Positions 7,570-17,688 are shown, counted from the stretch's first letter. The stretch: DNA of 64,000 bases from JBELHR01 sp049607205 (GCA_049607205.1 JBMYWH010000010.1:6287-70286), one strand, 5' to 3'. Notes: generated from the letters alone by a model not told the origin. Made by a program: numbers and translations.

Positions 7570-10425
7570 ATGAATACCAACACGTTCTCAAATAGACATA
7601 TTGGACCAAGGGGCACTAACTTGGAACAAATGTTAGAGGATATCCAAGCGGAGAACCTTGATCAATTGATAGATCAAACTATTCCTACGGATATTAGATT
7701 AAATTCTCCTTTAGATTTGGAGCCTGCCATTTCAGAAGCTCAGTTTGCAAAACATATTGCTGAACTTGCTGAAAAGAACAAAGTATACAGCACTTATATT
7801 GGTTTGGGTTATCACCCTACACGAGTTCCTGCTGTTATTCAAAGAAATATTTTCGAAAACCCAGGTTGGTATACAGCCTATACCCCTTATCAAGCAGAAA
7901 TTGCTCAAGGGCGTTTAGAAGCATTATTGAATTTCCAAACCATGGTCTGTGACCTTACTGGGATGGAACTGGCTAACTCTTCATTACTAGATGAAGGAAC
8001 CGCAGCTGCCGAAGCCATGAGTATGTTATTTGCATCTCGTTCAAGAGGACAGAAAAAAGCGAATGCCAATAAGTTTTTTATATCGGATGAAGTATTACCT
8101 CAAACCATATCTATTTTACAAACTAGAGCTATTCCTATTGGTATTGAATTGGTAATAGGTAATGTTTTAGAAACAGAATTTAATCAAGATTATTTTGGAG
8201 TATTGGTACAATACCCAGGGAAACACGGAGCTGTTGTATCCTTTAATGAACTTAGTGCTCAATTGAAGCAATTAGACATTAAACTTGCTGTAGCAGCAGA
8301 TTTAATGAGTTTAGCCTTACTAACACCTCCTGGTGAGTGGGGAGCTGATGTGGTTGTTGGAACAACTCAACGATTCGGAATTCCTCTGGGTTATGGAGGA
8401 CCTCATGCTGCTTTTTTTGCAACTAAAGAATCCTACAAACGAAATATTCCAGGAAGAATTATAGGAGTAACCGAAGATGTGGACGGAAACCGAGCGTTAA
8501 GGATGGCTCTTCAAACAAGAGAGCAGCATATTAAACGCGAAAAGGCGACCTCAAACATTTGTACTGCTCAAGTTCTTCTTGCTGTAATGGCGGGAATGTA
8601 TGGGGTTTATCACGGACCTAAAGGAATTCAATTCATCGCAAGTAAAATTAACCTTTTGGCAAACAGTCTTGCTGAAGGTTTAAGTGATTTAGGGTTTAAG
8701 CAAGAGAACAAAGCCTTTTTCGATACTATCGTCGTTGAATTAAATGAGTACAGTGCTTCTCAACTTCAAGCATTGGCCTTGGCACATGAAATGAATTTCA
8801 ATTACATTTCTGAGAAAGCAATCAGTATTTCAATTAATGAAGAAACGGAATTAAAAGACATTCAGAATATTCTTGATGTATTTGCTCAAATGAGCGGTCA
8901 AGAAAAGCTTGAAGCTAACTTTGATTTAAACAAGGAAATTGATCTTAAAGAATTCCAAAGAACTTCTCCTTATTTGACTCATGAAGTATTCAACACCTTT
9001 CATAGTGAAACAGAAATGATGAGATATATCAAGCGTTTAGAACGTAAAGATTTATCTCTGAATCATTCCATGATTTCCCTTGGATCATGTACTATGAAAT
9101 TAAATGCAGCTTCTGAAATGCTACCTTTATCAAGTGGACTTTGGGGGAATATTCACCCTTTTGCTCCAGTAGATCAAGCAGCTGGATATCATGAAGTATT
9201 TAAAAACCTAGAACATCAATTAAATATAATCACTGGTTTTGCTGGCACCTCTCTGCAACCGAATTCGGGAGCTCAAGGAGAGTTTGCAGGACTTATGGTT
9301 ATTCGTGCTTTTCACGAAAATAATGGAGACCAACATAGAAATATCTGTTTAATACCGGCTTCAGCACATGGAACGAATCCAGCTTCAGCTGTAATGGCAG
9401 GAATGAAAGTTGTGGTGACCAAAACCTCTGAAGATGGTAATATTGATCTTGAGGATCTAAAGGAAAAAGCTGAATTACACAAAGACAATTTAGCTGCCTT
9501 GATGGTAACTTATCCTTCAACTCATGGAGTTTTTGAATCAGCTATCAAACAAATCACGAAAATTATTCATGATAACGGTGGTCAAGTTTATATGGATGGG
9601 GCGAATATGAATGCCCAAGTTGGACTTACCAACCCTGCAATCATTGGGGCGGACGTTTGTCATTTAAATCTCCATAAAACTTTTGCCATCCCTCATGGCG
9701 GTGGTGGACCAGGTATGGGACCAATTTGTGTTGCAGAACACTTAGTTCCATTTTTACCAAGCAATCCGGTAATTTCCACTGGTGGAGCTAAAGGAATAAG
9801 TGGAATCTCTGCAGCTCCTTGGGGGTCTTCTTTGGTTCTTTTAATTTCTTATTCTTATATAAAGATGCTTGGAACAAAAGGACTTACGGAATCTACAAAA
9901 TACGCAATTCTTAACGCAAATTATTTAAAGGCAAAACTTGAACCTCACTTCCCTATTTTATATACAGGAGAACAAGGTCGTGCTGCTCACGAAATGATCG
10001 TTGATTGTAGAGCATTTAAAGCTCAAGGAATTGAAGTAACTGATATAGCTAAGAGGTTGATGGATTATGGTTTCCATGCACCTACAGTATCTTTTCCAGT
10101 TGCGGGAACTTTAATGATTGAGCCAACAGAGAGTGAGAATAAAGATGAACTGGATCGTTTCATCAATGCTATGGTTTCTATTAGAGAAGAAATTAAAAAT
10201 GCGGATGTAGCTCAGGAGAATAACCCCCTGAAAAATGCTCCTCATACCTTAGAAATGATTACTTCAGATCATTATGATTTACCTTATTCAAGACAGGTTG
10301 CTGCCTTCCCATTAGCCGGGATTAAGTCGAATAAATTCTGGCCATCTGTACGAAGAGTAAAGGAAGCTTTTGGAGATAGAAACCTAATATGTTCTTGTAA
10401 CCCAATCAGCGATTATATTGACTAA
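7570..10425 (+). CDS. gcvP: Glycine dehydrogenase (aminomethyl-transferring), P-protein
   Basis: The PLP-dependent P-protein of the glycine cleavage system, which decarboxylates glycine and passes the aminomethyl group to the lipoyl H-protein. At 951 residues it is the single-chain (homodimeric) form, with two homologous halves. The N-terminus has NRHIGPRG, and the second half has NLHKTFAIPHGGGGPG, in which the Schiff-base lysine is residue 703. The first half has lost that lysine, as usual. The gcvT and gcvH genes are not adjacent. It has its own terminator, so it is probably monocistronic. Confidence 0.98.
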   Translation: MNTNTFSNRHIGPRGTNLEQMLEDIQAENLDQLIDQTIPTDIRLNSPLDLEPAISEAQFAKHIAELAEKNKVYSTYIGLGYHPTRVPAVIQRNIFENPGWYTAYTPYQAEIAQGRLEALLNFQTMVCDLTGMELANSSLLDEGTAAAEAMSMLFASRSRGQKKANANKFFISDEVLPQTISILQTRAIPIGIELVIGNVLETEFNQDYFGVLVQYPGKHGAVVSFNELSAQLKQLDIKLAVAADLMSLALLTPPGEWGADVVVGTTQRFGIPLGYGGPHAAFFATKESYKRNIPGRIIGVTEDVDGNRALRMALQTREQHIKREKATSNICTAQVLLAVMAGMYGVYHGPKGIQFIASKINLLANSLAEGLSDLGFKQENKAFFDTIVVELNEYSASQLQALALAHEMNFNYISEKAISISINEETELKDIQNILDVFAQMSGQEKLEANFDLNKEIDLKEFQRTSPYLTHEVFNTFHSETEMMRYIKRLERKDLSLNHSMISLGSCTMKLNAASEMLPLSSGLWGNIHPFAPVDQAAGYHEVFKNLEHQLNIITGFAGTSLQPNSGAQGEFAGLMVIRAFHENNGDQHRNICLIPASAHGTNPASAVMAGMKVVVTKTSEDGNIDLEDLKEKAELHKDNLAALMVTYPSTHGVFESAIKQITKIIHDNGGQVYMDGANMNAQVGLTNPAIIGADVCHLNLHKTFAIPHGGGGPGMGPICVAEHLVPFLPSNPVISTGGAKGISGISAAPWGSSLVLLISYSYIKMLGTKGLTESTKYAILNANYLKAKLEPHFPILYTGEQGRAAHEMIVDCRAFKAQGIEVTDIAKRLMDYGFHAPTVSFPVAGTLMIEPTESENKDELDRFINAMVSIREEIKNADVAQENNPLKNAPHTLEMITSDHYDLPYSRQVAAFPLAGIKSNKFWPSVRRVKEAFGDRNLICSCNPISDYID

Positions 10426-10450
10426 TTCTTATTAGATTCTAAAAATTCAA

Positions 10451-10480
10451 AAAACCTCGAAGAAATTTGAGGTTTTTTTT
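10451..10480 (+). terminator. Rho-independent terminator after gcvP
   Basis: Stem aaaacctcgaa / tttgaggtttt (one G-T pair) capped by a GAAA tetraloop and followed by a T run. Confidence 0.9.
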
Positions 10481-10572
10481 ATTTAATTCACAATCTAAAT
10501 CGGTTTCGAAAAAAATAATCTATAAGGCCGTAAAAAAGGGGAAGAATATTTTTTATTGCTCTTCGTTTTATT

Positions 10573-10580
10573 TATTTTTG
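10573..10580 (+). promoter_or_regulatory. Promoter -7 element for pdhA-pdhC
   Basis: TATTTTTG 27 bases before the pdhA ATG. A run of Ts at 10548-10554 sits about 18 bases upstream, where a -33 TTTG/TTTT box is expected. Confidence 0.55.
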
Positions 10581-10607
10581 CTCCTCATTTTCTGAACAGA
10601 ATTTATT

Positions 10608-11597
10608 ATGAAAGAAATTACAAAAGAGACTTATATCCAATGGTATAAAGACATGTTGTTTTGGAGAAAATTCGAAGACAAACTTGCCGCAGTATATATT
10701 CAACAAAAAGTTCGTGGATTTTTGCACCTTTACAATGGTCAAGAAGCAGTTCTTGCTGGAGCATTACATGCCATGGATCTTTCTAAAGACAAAATGATTA
10801 CAGCTTATCGTAACCATGTTCAACCAATCGGAATGGGAGAAGATCCTAAAAGAGTAATGGCTGAATTATACGGTAAAAAAACAGGAACTTCTCAAGGACT
10901 TGGTGGATCTATGCACATTTTCTCTAAAGAACATGGTTTCTATGGAGGTCACGGAATTGTAGGTGGTCAGATTCCTTTAGGTGCTGGTTTAGCATTTGCG
11001 GATAAATATTACGACCGTGAGGCAGTAACCTTAACTTATTTTGGTGATGGTGCCGCTCGTCAGGGATCTCTTCATGAGACTTTTAACATGGCCATGAACT
11101 GGAAACTTCCTGTAGTTTTTATTGTAGAAAATAACGGATACGCAATGGGTACATCAGTAGATCGTACTGCGAATCATGAAGACATTTGGAAACTAGGTCT
11201 TGGATATGAAATGCCTTGTGGCCCAGTGGATGGTATGAATCCTGTTAAAGTTGCAGAAGCTATGGATGAAGCAATTGCTAGAGCACGTCGTGGAGATGGG
11301 CCTACATTCTTAGAAATGAAGACTTATAGATACCGTGGACATTCTATGTCTGATGCTCAACACTACAGAACCAAGGCTGAAGTAGAAGAATACAAGAAAA
11401 TTGATCCAATAACTCAAGTGAAAGACATTATCCTTGAAAACAAATATGCCTCAGAAGATGAAATTAAATCTTGGGATGCAGATGTAAAGGAAAGAGTTAA
11501 AGAATGTGAGAAATTCGCAGAAGAATCTGAGTATGCAGATCTTTCTTTAATGCACGATGTTGTATATGCTCAAGAAGATTACCCATTTATCAAATAA
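10608..11597 (+). CDS. pdhA: Pyruvate dehydrogenase E1 component, alpha subunit
   Basis: Alpha half of the alpha2beta2 thiamine-diphosphate E1 that decarboxylates pyruvate. The 329-residue protein has the TPP/Mg motif starting FGDGAARQGS and ending ENNGYAMGTS, plus the E1-alpha loop YRYRGHSMSDA. It sits 12 bases before pdhC (E2), which supports a pyruvate rather than branched-chain substrate together with the overall pattern. The beta subunit (pdhB) and E3 are not in the window; in this lineage they are often encoded elsewhere. The promoter element is upstream and a shared terminator lies after pdhC. Confidence 0.95.
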   Translation: MKEITKETYIQWYKDMLFWRKFEDKLAAVYIQQKVRGFLHLYNGQEAVLAGALHAMDLSKDKMITAYRNHVQPIGMGEDPKRVMAELYGKKTGTSQGLGGSMHIFSKEHGFYGGHGIVGGQIPLGAGLAFADKYYDREAVTLTYFGDGAARQGSLHETFNMAMNWKLPVVFIVENNGYAMGTSVDRTANHEDIWKLGLGYEMPCGPVDGMNPVKVAEAMDEAIARARRGDGPTFLEMKTYRYRGHSMSDAQHYRTKAEVEEYKKIDPITQVKDIILENKYASEDEIKSWDADVKERVKECEKFAEESEYADLSLMHDVVYAQEDYPFIK

Positions 11598-11609
11598 TTA
11601 AAACAAATT

Positions 11610-13253
11610 ATGGCTACAGTAATAAATATGCCTCGCTTAAGCGATACGATGACAGAAGGAACTGTTGCATCATGGCTTAAAAAAGTTGGGGACCGAATTG
11701 AAGAAGGAGATATTCTTGCTGAAATTGAAACGGATAAAGCAACAATGGAGTTTGAATCTTTTAACGAAGGAACTCTTTTGTATATCGGTGTTCAAGAAGG
11801 TGACTCTGCTCCTGTTGATAGCTTGTTGGCTATTATTGGTGAAGAAGGTGAAAACGTTGATGCACTAGTTTCTGGAGGTGCTGCCCCAGAAGTTGTAGCT
11901 CAAGAAGAAACTCCTGTTGCTCCTGTAACTGAAGCTGCGGCTCCAGCAGCTGCTCCGGCAGTTGAGATGCCGTCTAATTTAACCGTGGTTACTATGCCTC
12001 GTTTAAGTGACACTATGACTGATGGTACCGTTGCAACATGGTTAAAACATGTTGGTGATCAAGTTCAAGAAGGAGATATCCTTGCTGAAATTGAAACGGA
12101 TAAAGCGACTATGGAGTTTGAATCATTTAATGAAGGTACTTTATTATATGTAGGTCTTAAAGAAGGAGAATCGGCTCCAGTGGATAGTATTCTTGCTATT
12201 ATTGGTGAACAAGGTGCAGATGTTGATGCAGCACTAGCAGCATTCAACGCAAGCCATGGTGAAGCTCCTCAAGCAGAACCTACTGCAACTAAACAAGAGG
12301 AAGCTCCTAAAGCGGCGGCTCCTGCTCCTAAAGCAGCGGCAACAGCGACAGCTCCGCAAGCAGTAAAAGCAGAGGTCGTAAACACTGGACGTATTGTTGC
12401 TTCTCCTTTAGCTAAGAAAATAGCACAAGAAAAAGGAATCAACTTAGCAACAGTGCAAGGAACTGGTGAACATGGAAGAATCATCAAAAAAGATGTTGAA
12501 TTCTATAATCCTGTAGTTAATGCTCCTGCAGCTCCTGCAGCTGAAGTAAAAACATTTGCTCCAGCAGGTGAACCTCAAGTAGAAGAAATCAAGAATTCTC
12601 AAATGAGAAAGACTATCGCGAGAAGATTGTCTGAGTCTAAGTTTAGTGCTCCTCATTATTATTTGACGATTGACATCAATATGGATGAAGCAATCAATTC
12701 AAGAAAAGCGATCAATTCAATTCCTGATACTAAGGTTTCATTTAATGATTTAGTAGTTAAAGCATCTGCTATGGCCTTAAAGAAACACCCACAAGTTAAT
12801 TCTCAATGGACTGACAACAATACGATCATCAACCACCATGTAAACATTGGTGTTGCTGTAGCAGTTGAAGATGGTTTAGTGGTTCCTGTAATTCCTTTTA
12901 CAGATACTAAGAGCCTAACAAGCATTGGTGCTGAAGTAAAAGAGTTGGCTATTAAAGCAAAAACTAAGAAACTTCAACCTAAAGAAATGGAAGGTTCTAC
13001 CTTCACAGTTTCCAACTTAGGAATGTTTGGTATTAGTGAATTTACTTCAATCATCAACCAACCTAATTCTGCCATTCTTTCTGTAGGAGCTATTAGTCAG
13101 CAGCCTGTAGTTAAAAATGGAGAAATTGTAGTTGGTAATATCATGAAAGTAACTTTAGCATGTGACCATAGAACCGTAGATGGTGCAACGGGAGCTCAAT
13201 TCTTGCAAACTTTAAAAAGCTTTGTAGAGAATCCTGTGACTATGCTTGCGTAA
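11610..13253 (+). CDS. pdhC: Dihydrolipoamide acetyltransferase (E2) with two lipoyl domains
   Basis: Core of the pyruvate dehydrogenase complex, transferring acetyl groups to CoA. Order of domains over 547 residues: lipoyl domain 1 (about 1-80, EIETDKATMEFES, lipoyl-Lys43), an Ala/Pro linker, lipoyl domain 2 (about 124-203, Lys165), a second Ala/Pro linker, the peripheral subunit-binding domain (ASPLAKKIAQEKGINL and GTGEHGRIIKKDV), and the catalytic domain ending with DHRTVDGATGAQFL, which holds the active His and Asp. The two lipoyl domains are nearly identical also at DNA level, indicating an internal duplication. Follows pdhA in one operon. Confidence 0.97.
   Translation: MATVINMPRLSDTMTEGTVASWLKKVGDRIEEGDILAEIETDKATMEFESFNEGTLLYIGVQEGDSAPVDSLLAIIGEEGENVDALVSGGAAPEVVAQEETPVAPVTEAAAPAAAPAVEMPSNLTVVTMPRLSDTMTDGTVATWLKHVGDQVQEGDILAEIETDKATMEFESFNEGTLLYVGLKEGESAPVDSILAIIGEQGADVDAALAAFNASHGEAPQAEPTATKQEEAPKAAAPAPKAAATATAPQAVKAEVVNTGRIVASPLAKKIAQEKGINLATVQGTGEHGRIIKKDVEFYNPVVNAPAAPAAEVKTFAPAGEPQVEEIKNSQMRKTIARRLSESKFSAPHYYLTIDINMDEAINSRKAINSIPDTKVSFNDLVVKASAMALKKHPQVNSQWTDNNTIINHHVNIGVAVAVEDGLVVPVIPFTDTKSLTSIGAEVKELAIKAKTKKLQPKEMEGSTFTVSNLGMFGISEFTSIINQPNSAILSVGAISQQPVVKNGEIVVGNIMKVTLACDHRTVDGATGAQFLQTLKSFVENPVTMLA
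11625..12204 (+). repeat. Tandem duplication of the lipoyl domain inside pdhC
   Basis: Two copies in the same frame, offset by 366 bases (122 codons). The cores starting near 11715 and 12081 differ at only a few third-codon positions over about 60 bases. They are separated by an Ala/Pro-rich linker. Confidence 0.85.
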
Positions 13254-13267
13254 CTTATAACACTTTA

Positions 13268-13300
13268 AAAGGCCATCCTGTAAGGGTGGCTTTTTTTTTG
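13268..13300 (+). terminator. Rho-independent terminator after pdhA-pdhC
   Basis: Stem gccatcc / gggtggc (one T-G pair) with loop tgtaa, followed by nine Ts. Confidence 0.9.
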
Positions 13301-13323
13301 GACTAAATCAACAAAATTACACC

Positions 13324-14355
13324 ATGAAAAAACTACTTAGCCTACTAATTGTTCTCAGTCTTGCATCCTGTTCGGATATAAGTTTCGATTCGGAAAGTCC
13401 TGAAATCAACTACAGCATTGAAGACATGAATGGAAGCACTCTTAAAACTCTCGATAGCAAAGATTCTTTCCAGCCGAACACCTCTGACATCTATTATCTA
13501 AAGGCAGACAACAGTAGTAAAAGGCATCCCGTATTTTTTAGAGAAGGAGAATCTATGAAGATCACAATCGACCAGGATCAAAAGATTCTAATCGCCGGTG
13601 GACTTGATCAACAAAAATATGAAGACTATGAATCCTTTAGATTAAATTCCCTCAAGAGATTGGTTCTTGAAATTAGAAGAAAGATTCAGAAAACTCAAAA
13701 CAAAGACTCTATAACCTTCCTGGGTTTATTAGAAACAAAAAATTATGACAAGCACCTACAAGAGCTGATGACTTATAGTCAAGAAAAGCTTAAAGGATCT
13801 TTAGTCTTAGCGCATGCAAGTACACGTTGGATCTATGAGCATCATGAGAACTATATAGACAGCAGTCTTTCTAATTTTCAAATAGATTTCCCTAAGAGTG
13901 AGGCTCTTGCCTTTATGCAAAAAAGAATTAAGAACTTAAAGGACAATAGCATTGGATCGGTACTGAATTTAGAACATTTTGAAAACCAAAGTGGACAGCT
14001 TAAAGAAATAAAACTTGAAAAGGAAATAAATCTCATCGAGTTTTGGGCCAGTTGGTGCCCTCCCTGTAGAAGAGATGCTAAATACTTAGCCGCGCTTGAT
14101 CACCAAAAAATAGGATTGTGGAGTATTTCTTTAGACACTCGTCATAAGAGCTGGATAAATGCCTTAGAAAAGGACAACAGGACCTGGAACAACCTTAATG
14201 CCCCTCAAGGCTTGCTCTCCCCTAAAATAAAAGCATACGGAATAACAGCACTTCCTTACAACTTCATAGTGAATGACAAAGGAATAATTCTCGATAAAAA
14301 TATTCACGGACAAGAATTACTCAACTATTTCAATAAAAAAGACTTGAGTAACTAA
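13324..14355 (+). CDS. TlpA-like thioredoxin-fold lipoprotein
   Basis: A predicted lipoprotein disulfide oxidoreductase of 343 residues. The signal peptide MKKLLSLLIVLSLASC ends in a lipobox (Cys16). A helical, charged middle region (about 90-220) replaces the short lead-in seen in simple TlpA proteins. The C-terminal thioredoxin-like domain has WASWCPPC, with Cys245 and Cys248, and the cis-proline segment ITALPYNF. This layout (lipoprotein, extra N-terminal domain, TlpA domain) is common in Bacteroidota, where it supplies reducing power in the periplasm. The partner is not known. The stop codon lies in the loop of the following terminator. Confidence 0.9.
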   Translation: MKKLLSLLIVLSLASCSDISFDSESPEINYSIEDMNGSTLKTLDSKDSFQPNTSDIYYLKADNSSKRHPVFFREGESMKITIDQDQKILIAGGLDQQKYEDYESFRLNSLKRLVLEIRRKIQKTQNKDSITFLGLLETKNYDKHLQELMTYSQEKLKGSLVLAHASTRWIYEHHENYIDSSLSNFQIDFPKSEALAFMQKRIKNLKDNSIGSVLNLEHFENQSGQLKEIKLEKEINLIEFWASWCPPCRRDAKYLAALDHQKIGLWSISLDTRHKSWINALEKDNRTWNNLNAPQGLLSPKIKAYGITALPYNFIVNDKGIILDKNIHGQELLNYFNKKDLSN

Positions 14356-14368
14356 ACTCAAGTCTTTT
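14337..14368. terminator. Bidirectional rho-independent terminator
   Basis: Stem aaaagacttgagt / actcaagtctttt with a 6-base loop; A and T runs flank it on both sides. The stop of the TlpA-like gene is in the loop. It also serves ackA, which ends at 14391 on the other strand. Confidence 0.9.
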
Positions 14369-14390
14369 AAATATAATATTTCTACAAACC

Positions 14391-15578
14391 CTAGTTTACT
14401 AGGTCAAAGGCTTGAATTGCAATTTCTAATTCCTCATTAGTAGGACATACTAAAATCTTCATTTTAGAATTCTCCTTAGAGATAATTCTCGTTTCTTTAG
14501 AGCGAATATCGTTTAACTCTTGATCTAATTCAAGACCGAAGTAGCTCATATCTTTACAAACTAAGTCTCTCATAACATTAGAATTTTCACCAATACCTGC
14601 GGTGAAAACGATCGCATCTGCCCCATTCATTGCCGCAACATAAGAACCGATGAATTTTTTAATTCTATAAGCACTCATCTCTAAAGCTAATTGACAATCT
14701 TTATTACCATCAGCAGCTGCCGATTCAATATCCCTAAGATCACTATGTCCGGTAAGCCCTAACATTCCTGCTTTCTTTTGAATAAAAGTATTTGCTTGAT
14801 CTGAGGTATATCCTAATCGATCCATTAAATAGAAAATTACGGATTGATCAATATCACCACTTCGTGTACCCATGATAAGACCATTTACAGGTCCAAAACC
14901 TAGAGAGTGATCAAAACTCTTTCCATCTTTTATCGCCGTTACACTACATCCGTTTCCTAAATGAATGTTGATAAGCTTTTCAGACTGCGCTTCACCAAGG
15001 AATTCACGTGTTTTTGCCGCAACATATTTATGGCTCGTCCCATGGAATCCATAGACCCGTATTTTTTCTTGATCTGCTATCTTTTTATCTATAGCAAATC
15101 TATGCGCTACCTCTGGAATTGTCTGATGGTATGCAGTATCAAAAACCGCCACTTGTTCTGCACTTGGGAAAATTTGTTCAGCCACTTCGATACCCTCTAA
15201 ATTCGCCGGGTTATGCAAAGGTGCTAGACTGATTAAATCTTTTATTTTCTCTTTTACATCTTGATCTATCCTAACGGTGTCTTTGAAATATGATCCACCA
15301 TGAACGACTCTATGTCCAATTACATCAATATCAGAACGATCTTGGATTACACCAATCTTATCATCCATTAATAATTTTGCTACCGCTTCAAGTCCTGAAG
15401 TATGATTTTCCACCTCTTGGATGTTCTGATAATCTTCAGTTGCAGTTTTATAATTAACGATTGCATTCTCTAGACCAATTCGTTCAACTAATCCTGAACA
15501 AACTACTTTTTCTTGAGGCATTTCTATCAATTGAAATTTAATTGACGAACTACCCGAGTTTATTATTAAAATATTCAT
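14391..15578 (-). CDS. ackA: Acetate kinase
   Basis: Interconverts acetyl phosphate plus ADP and acetate plus ATP. The 395-residue chain begins MNILIINSGSSSIKFQL (phosphate-binding N-S-G-S-S-S), and contains VFDTAYHQTIP and GTRSGDIDQS, both acetate kinase signatures, with the ATP-binding TAGIGENS near the C-terminus. Length is normal. Its ATG is 1 base from the pta stop, so pta-ackA is an operon for overflow acetate production or acetate use. Confidence 0.98.
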   Translation of the reverse strand: MNILIINSGSSSIKFQLIEMPQEKVVCSGLVERIGLENAIVNYKTATEDYQNIQEVENHTSGLEAVAKLLMDDKIGVIQDRSDIDVIGHRVVHGGSYFKDTVRIDQDVKEKIKDLISLAPLHNPANLEGIEVAEQIFPSAEQVAVFDTAYHQTIPEVAHRFAIDKKIADQEKIRVYGFHGTSHKYVAAKTREFLGEAQSEKLINIHLGNGCSVTAIKDGKSFDHSLGFGPVNGLIMGTRSGDIDQSVIFYLMDRLGYTSDQANTFIQKKAGMLGLTGHSDLRDIESAAADGNKDCQLALEMSAYRIKKFIGSYVAAMNGADAIVFTAGIGENSNVMRDLVCKDMSYFGLELDQELNDIRSKETRIISKENSKMKILVCPTNEELEIAIQAFDLVN

Positions 15579-15579
15579 C

Positions 15580-17673
15580 TTATTTATCTTGTGCTTGAAT
15601 TGCTGTAATAATTACAGTATTAAAAATATCTTCAATTGTACATCCGCGACTTAAGTCATTTACCGGAGCATTTAATCCTTGTAACATAGGACCAATAGCA
15701 ATTGCTCCTGTTTCACGTTGTACCGCTTTATAAGTGTTGTTTCCTGTATTTAAATCAGGGAATATTAATACAGATGCTTGACCTGCAACCTCTGAATTCG
15801 GTAATTTACTCTTACCAATGTTCTTATCAACTGCAGCATCGTATTGAATTGGACCTTCTATTTTAAGATCTGGCCTCTTAGACTTCACGATTTCTGTAGC
15901 TTGTCTAACCTTATCAACCTGCTCTCCTTTCCCAGAAGTACCAGATGAATATGATAACATCGCTACTTTAGGTTCGATACCAAAAGCTAAACTTGAATCT
16001 GCCGAAGAAATAGCAATCTCAGCTAATTGTTCTGCAGTTGGGTCAGGGTTAATTGCACAATCTCCAAATACAGAAACACGATCTTCTAGACACATAAAGA
16101 ATACAGAAGATACTACAGAGACCCCAGGTTTAGTCTTAACAAACTGCAAGGCAGGTCTAATTGTATGCTGTGTCGTATGCGCAGCACCCGAAACCATACC
16201 ATCAGCATCTCCTTTGAAAACCATCATGGTTCCGAAATAAGACACATCAGACATGACATCTCTCGCCATATGAATATTAACATTCTTATGTTTTCTCAAC
16301 TCGTAAAAAGTATTTACATAATCTTCGAATTGAGGTGAATCTACTGGGTTCACTAAATTTACTCTGCTTAAATCTAACTTTAGGCCTAAATCAGAAATCA
16401 AAGATTTGATCTGCACTATATCTCCTAGGATAGTTAGGTCTACTATATCCATTGCAGCAAGTCTGGAAGCAGCTTGCAATACTCTTGCATCGTTACCCTC
16501 AGGAAGAACTACGTGTTTTCTCGATTTCTTTGCACGCTCTACTAAATTGTATTGGAACATACTTGGAGTCATACTTTCAGATTCAAATGCGGTAAATTTA
16601 TCTACAATCCCATTAATGTCAACATACTTCTCAAATGCCCCAATTGAGGTTAAAATCTTTTTCTCATTATCAGCATAAATTTTAGACTGTATGTTTCCAA
16701 TTTTATTGGTAATCGAAAAAGTTCCTCCAGGTACAGACAGAATAGGCAATACATCACTCAAACCTTCAATTAATAAAGAAATGTTCTCATCAGGCAATAG
16801 ACCTCCAGTTAAAACTATACCAGAAACATTTGGATAATTTGCAGATTGATGTGCCTGAAGAGTTCCTAAGATAACATCAGCGCGATCACCTGGTGTGATC
16901 ACTAAGGTATCTTCATGCAAATGGTTCACAAAGTTCCTTAACTGCATAGCTCCAACACTAAACCCTCCAGTTTGGTTATTTAAATAGTCCTCACCGAATA
17001 GAATTTTAGCATCTAACTGATCTGCAATTTCTTGTATGGTAGGATTTGCTAAAGAAGAAATCCTTGGAATTACAGAAATTACAATATTATCGGGCATCTC
17101 TTCAGAAAGAGCTTCTATGACCGATTTTATATTCTTTTCTAAGACTTTATTGGCGATGACACCAATGACTTCAACCTCTTTTTCTTTAAAAGCATCGTAA
17201 GTCAAATGAATACCAGACGAATAATCCTCAAGACTCTTTCCCTTTCCACTTCCTACAATTAAAGCTGGAATTCCCAGATTCTTAGCGATTAACACATTAA
17301 GATCCATTTCCATAAAACTTGTCTCCCCACTGAAATCTGTTCCTTCAACTAAAACAAAATCATAAGCTTCTTCAAGTTTCTTATATTTTTCGATGATATG
17401 CTCTATAATCGATGCATCTGCCCCTTCATTCCATCGCTTTACTAGCTCTTTCCTAGTAAAGGCAAAAGCCTCATCATAATTCATCTCAATCCCAAAATGA
17501 CTCAAGACTGTGTCAATATGATTATCTAACTTACCGTCTTGATCATCCGATATTATTGGTCGAAAATAAGCTACTTTACCTATTTTCCCTCTCAAGGCGT
17601 GCATAAGACCCAAAGAGACTATTGACTTACCGCTATTAGCCTCAGCAGTAGCAACATACAAAGCTTTACTCAT
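15580..17673 (-). CDS. pta: Phosphate acetyltransferase (long form)
   Basis: Forms acetyl phosphate from acetyl-CoA. The 697-residue form has an N-terminal P-loop-like domain (TAEANSGKSIVSLGL, related to dethiobiotin synthetase/CobQ-type ATPases), a middle DRTGG-type domain (about 220-330), and the catalytic PTA_PTB domain in the last 330 residues, with LPEGNDARVLQAA and GMVSGAAHTT. In the E. coli-type long enzyme the N-terminal part is regulatory. First gene of the pta-ackA operon, with a -7 promoter element 16 bases upstream. Confidence 0.97.
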   Translation of the reverse strand: MSKALYVATAEANSGKSIVSLGLMHALRGKIGKVAYFRPIISDDQDGKLDNHIDTVLSHFGIEMNYDEAFAFTRKELVKRWNEGADASIIEHIIEKYKKLEEAYDFVLVEGTDFSGETSFMEMDLNVLIAKNLGIPALIVGSGKGKSLEDYSSGIHLTYDAFKEKEVEVIGVIANKVLEKNIKSVIEALSEEMPDNIVISVIPRISSLANPTIQEIADQLDAKILFGEDYLNNQTGGFSVGAMQLRNFVNHLHEDTLVITPGDRADVILGTLQAHQSANYPNVSGIVLTGGLLPDENISLLIEGLSDVLPILSVPGGTFSITNKIGNIQSKIYADNEKKILTSIGAFEKYVDINGIVDKFTAFESESMTPSMFQYNLVERAKKSRKHVVLPEGNDARVLQAASRLAAMDIVDLTILGDIVQIKSLISDLGLKLDLSRVNLVNPVDSPQFEDYVNTFYELRKHKNVNIHMARDVMSDVSYFGTMMVFKGDADGMVSGAAHTTQHTIRPALQFVKTKPGVSVVSSVFFMCLEDRVSVFGDCAINPDPTAEQLAEIAISSADSSLAFGIEPKVAMLSYSSGTSGKGEQVDKVRQATEIVKSKRPDLKIEGPIQYDAAVDKNIGKSKLPNSEVAGQASVLIFPDLNTGNNTYKAVQRETGAIAIGPMLQGLNAPVNDLSRGCTIEDIFNTVIITAIQAQDK

Positions 17674-17688
17674 AAAAGATATTTTTTA

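Noticed and set aside
9299..9520. Minus-strand open frame inside gcvP
   Set aside because: No family pattern and fully antisense to a highly conserved gene. Other antisense frames inside secA, pdhC, cdsA and pta were rejected for the same reason.
11625..12204. Near-identical DNA repeats in pdhC as a mobile element or assembly error
   Set aside because: They encode two lipoyl domains in frame with a proper linker, a normal arrangement for E2 proteins.
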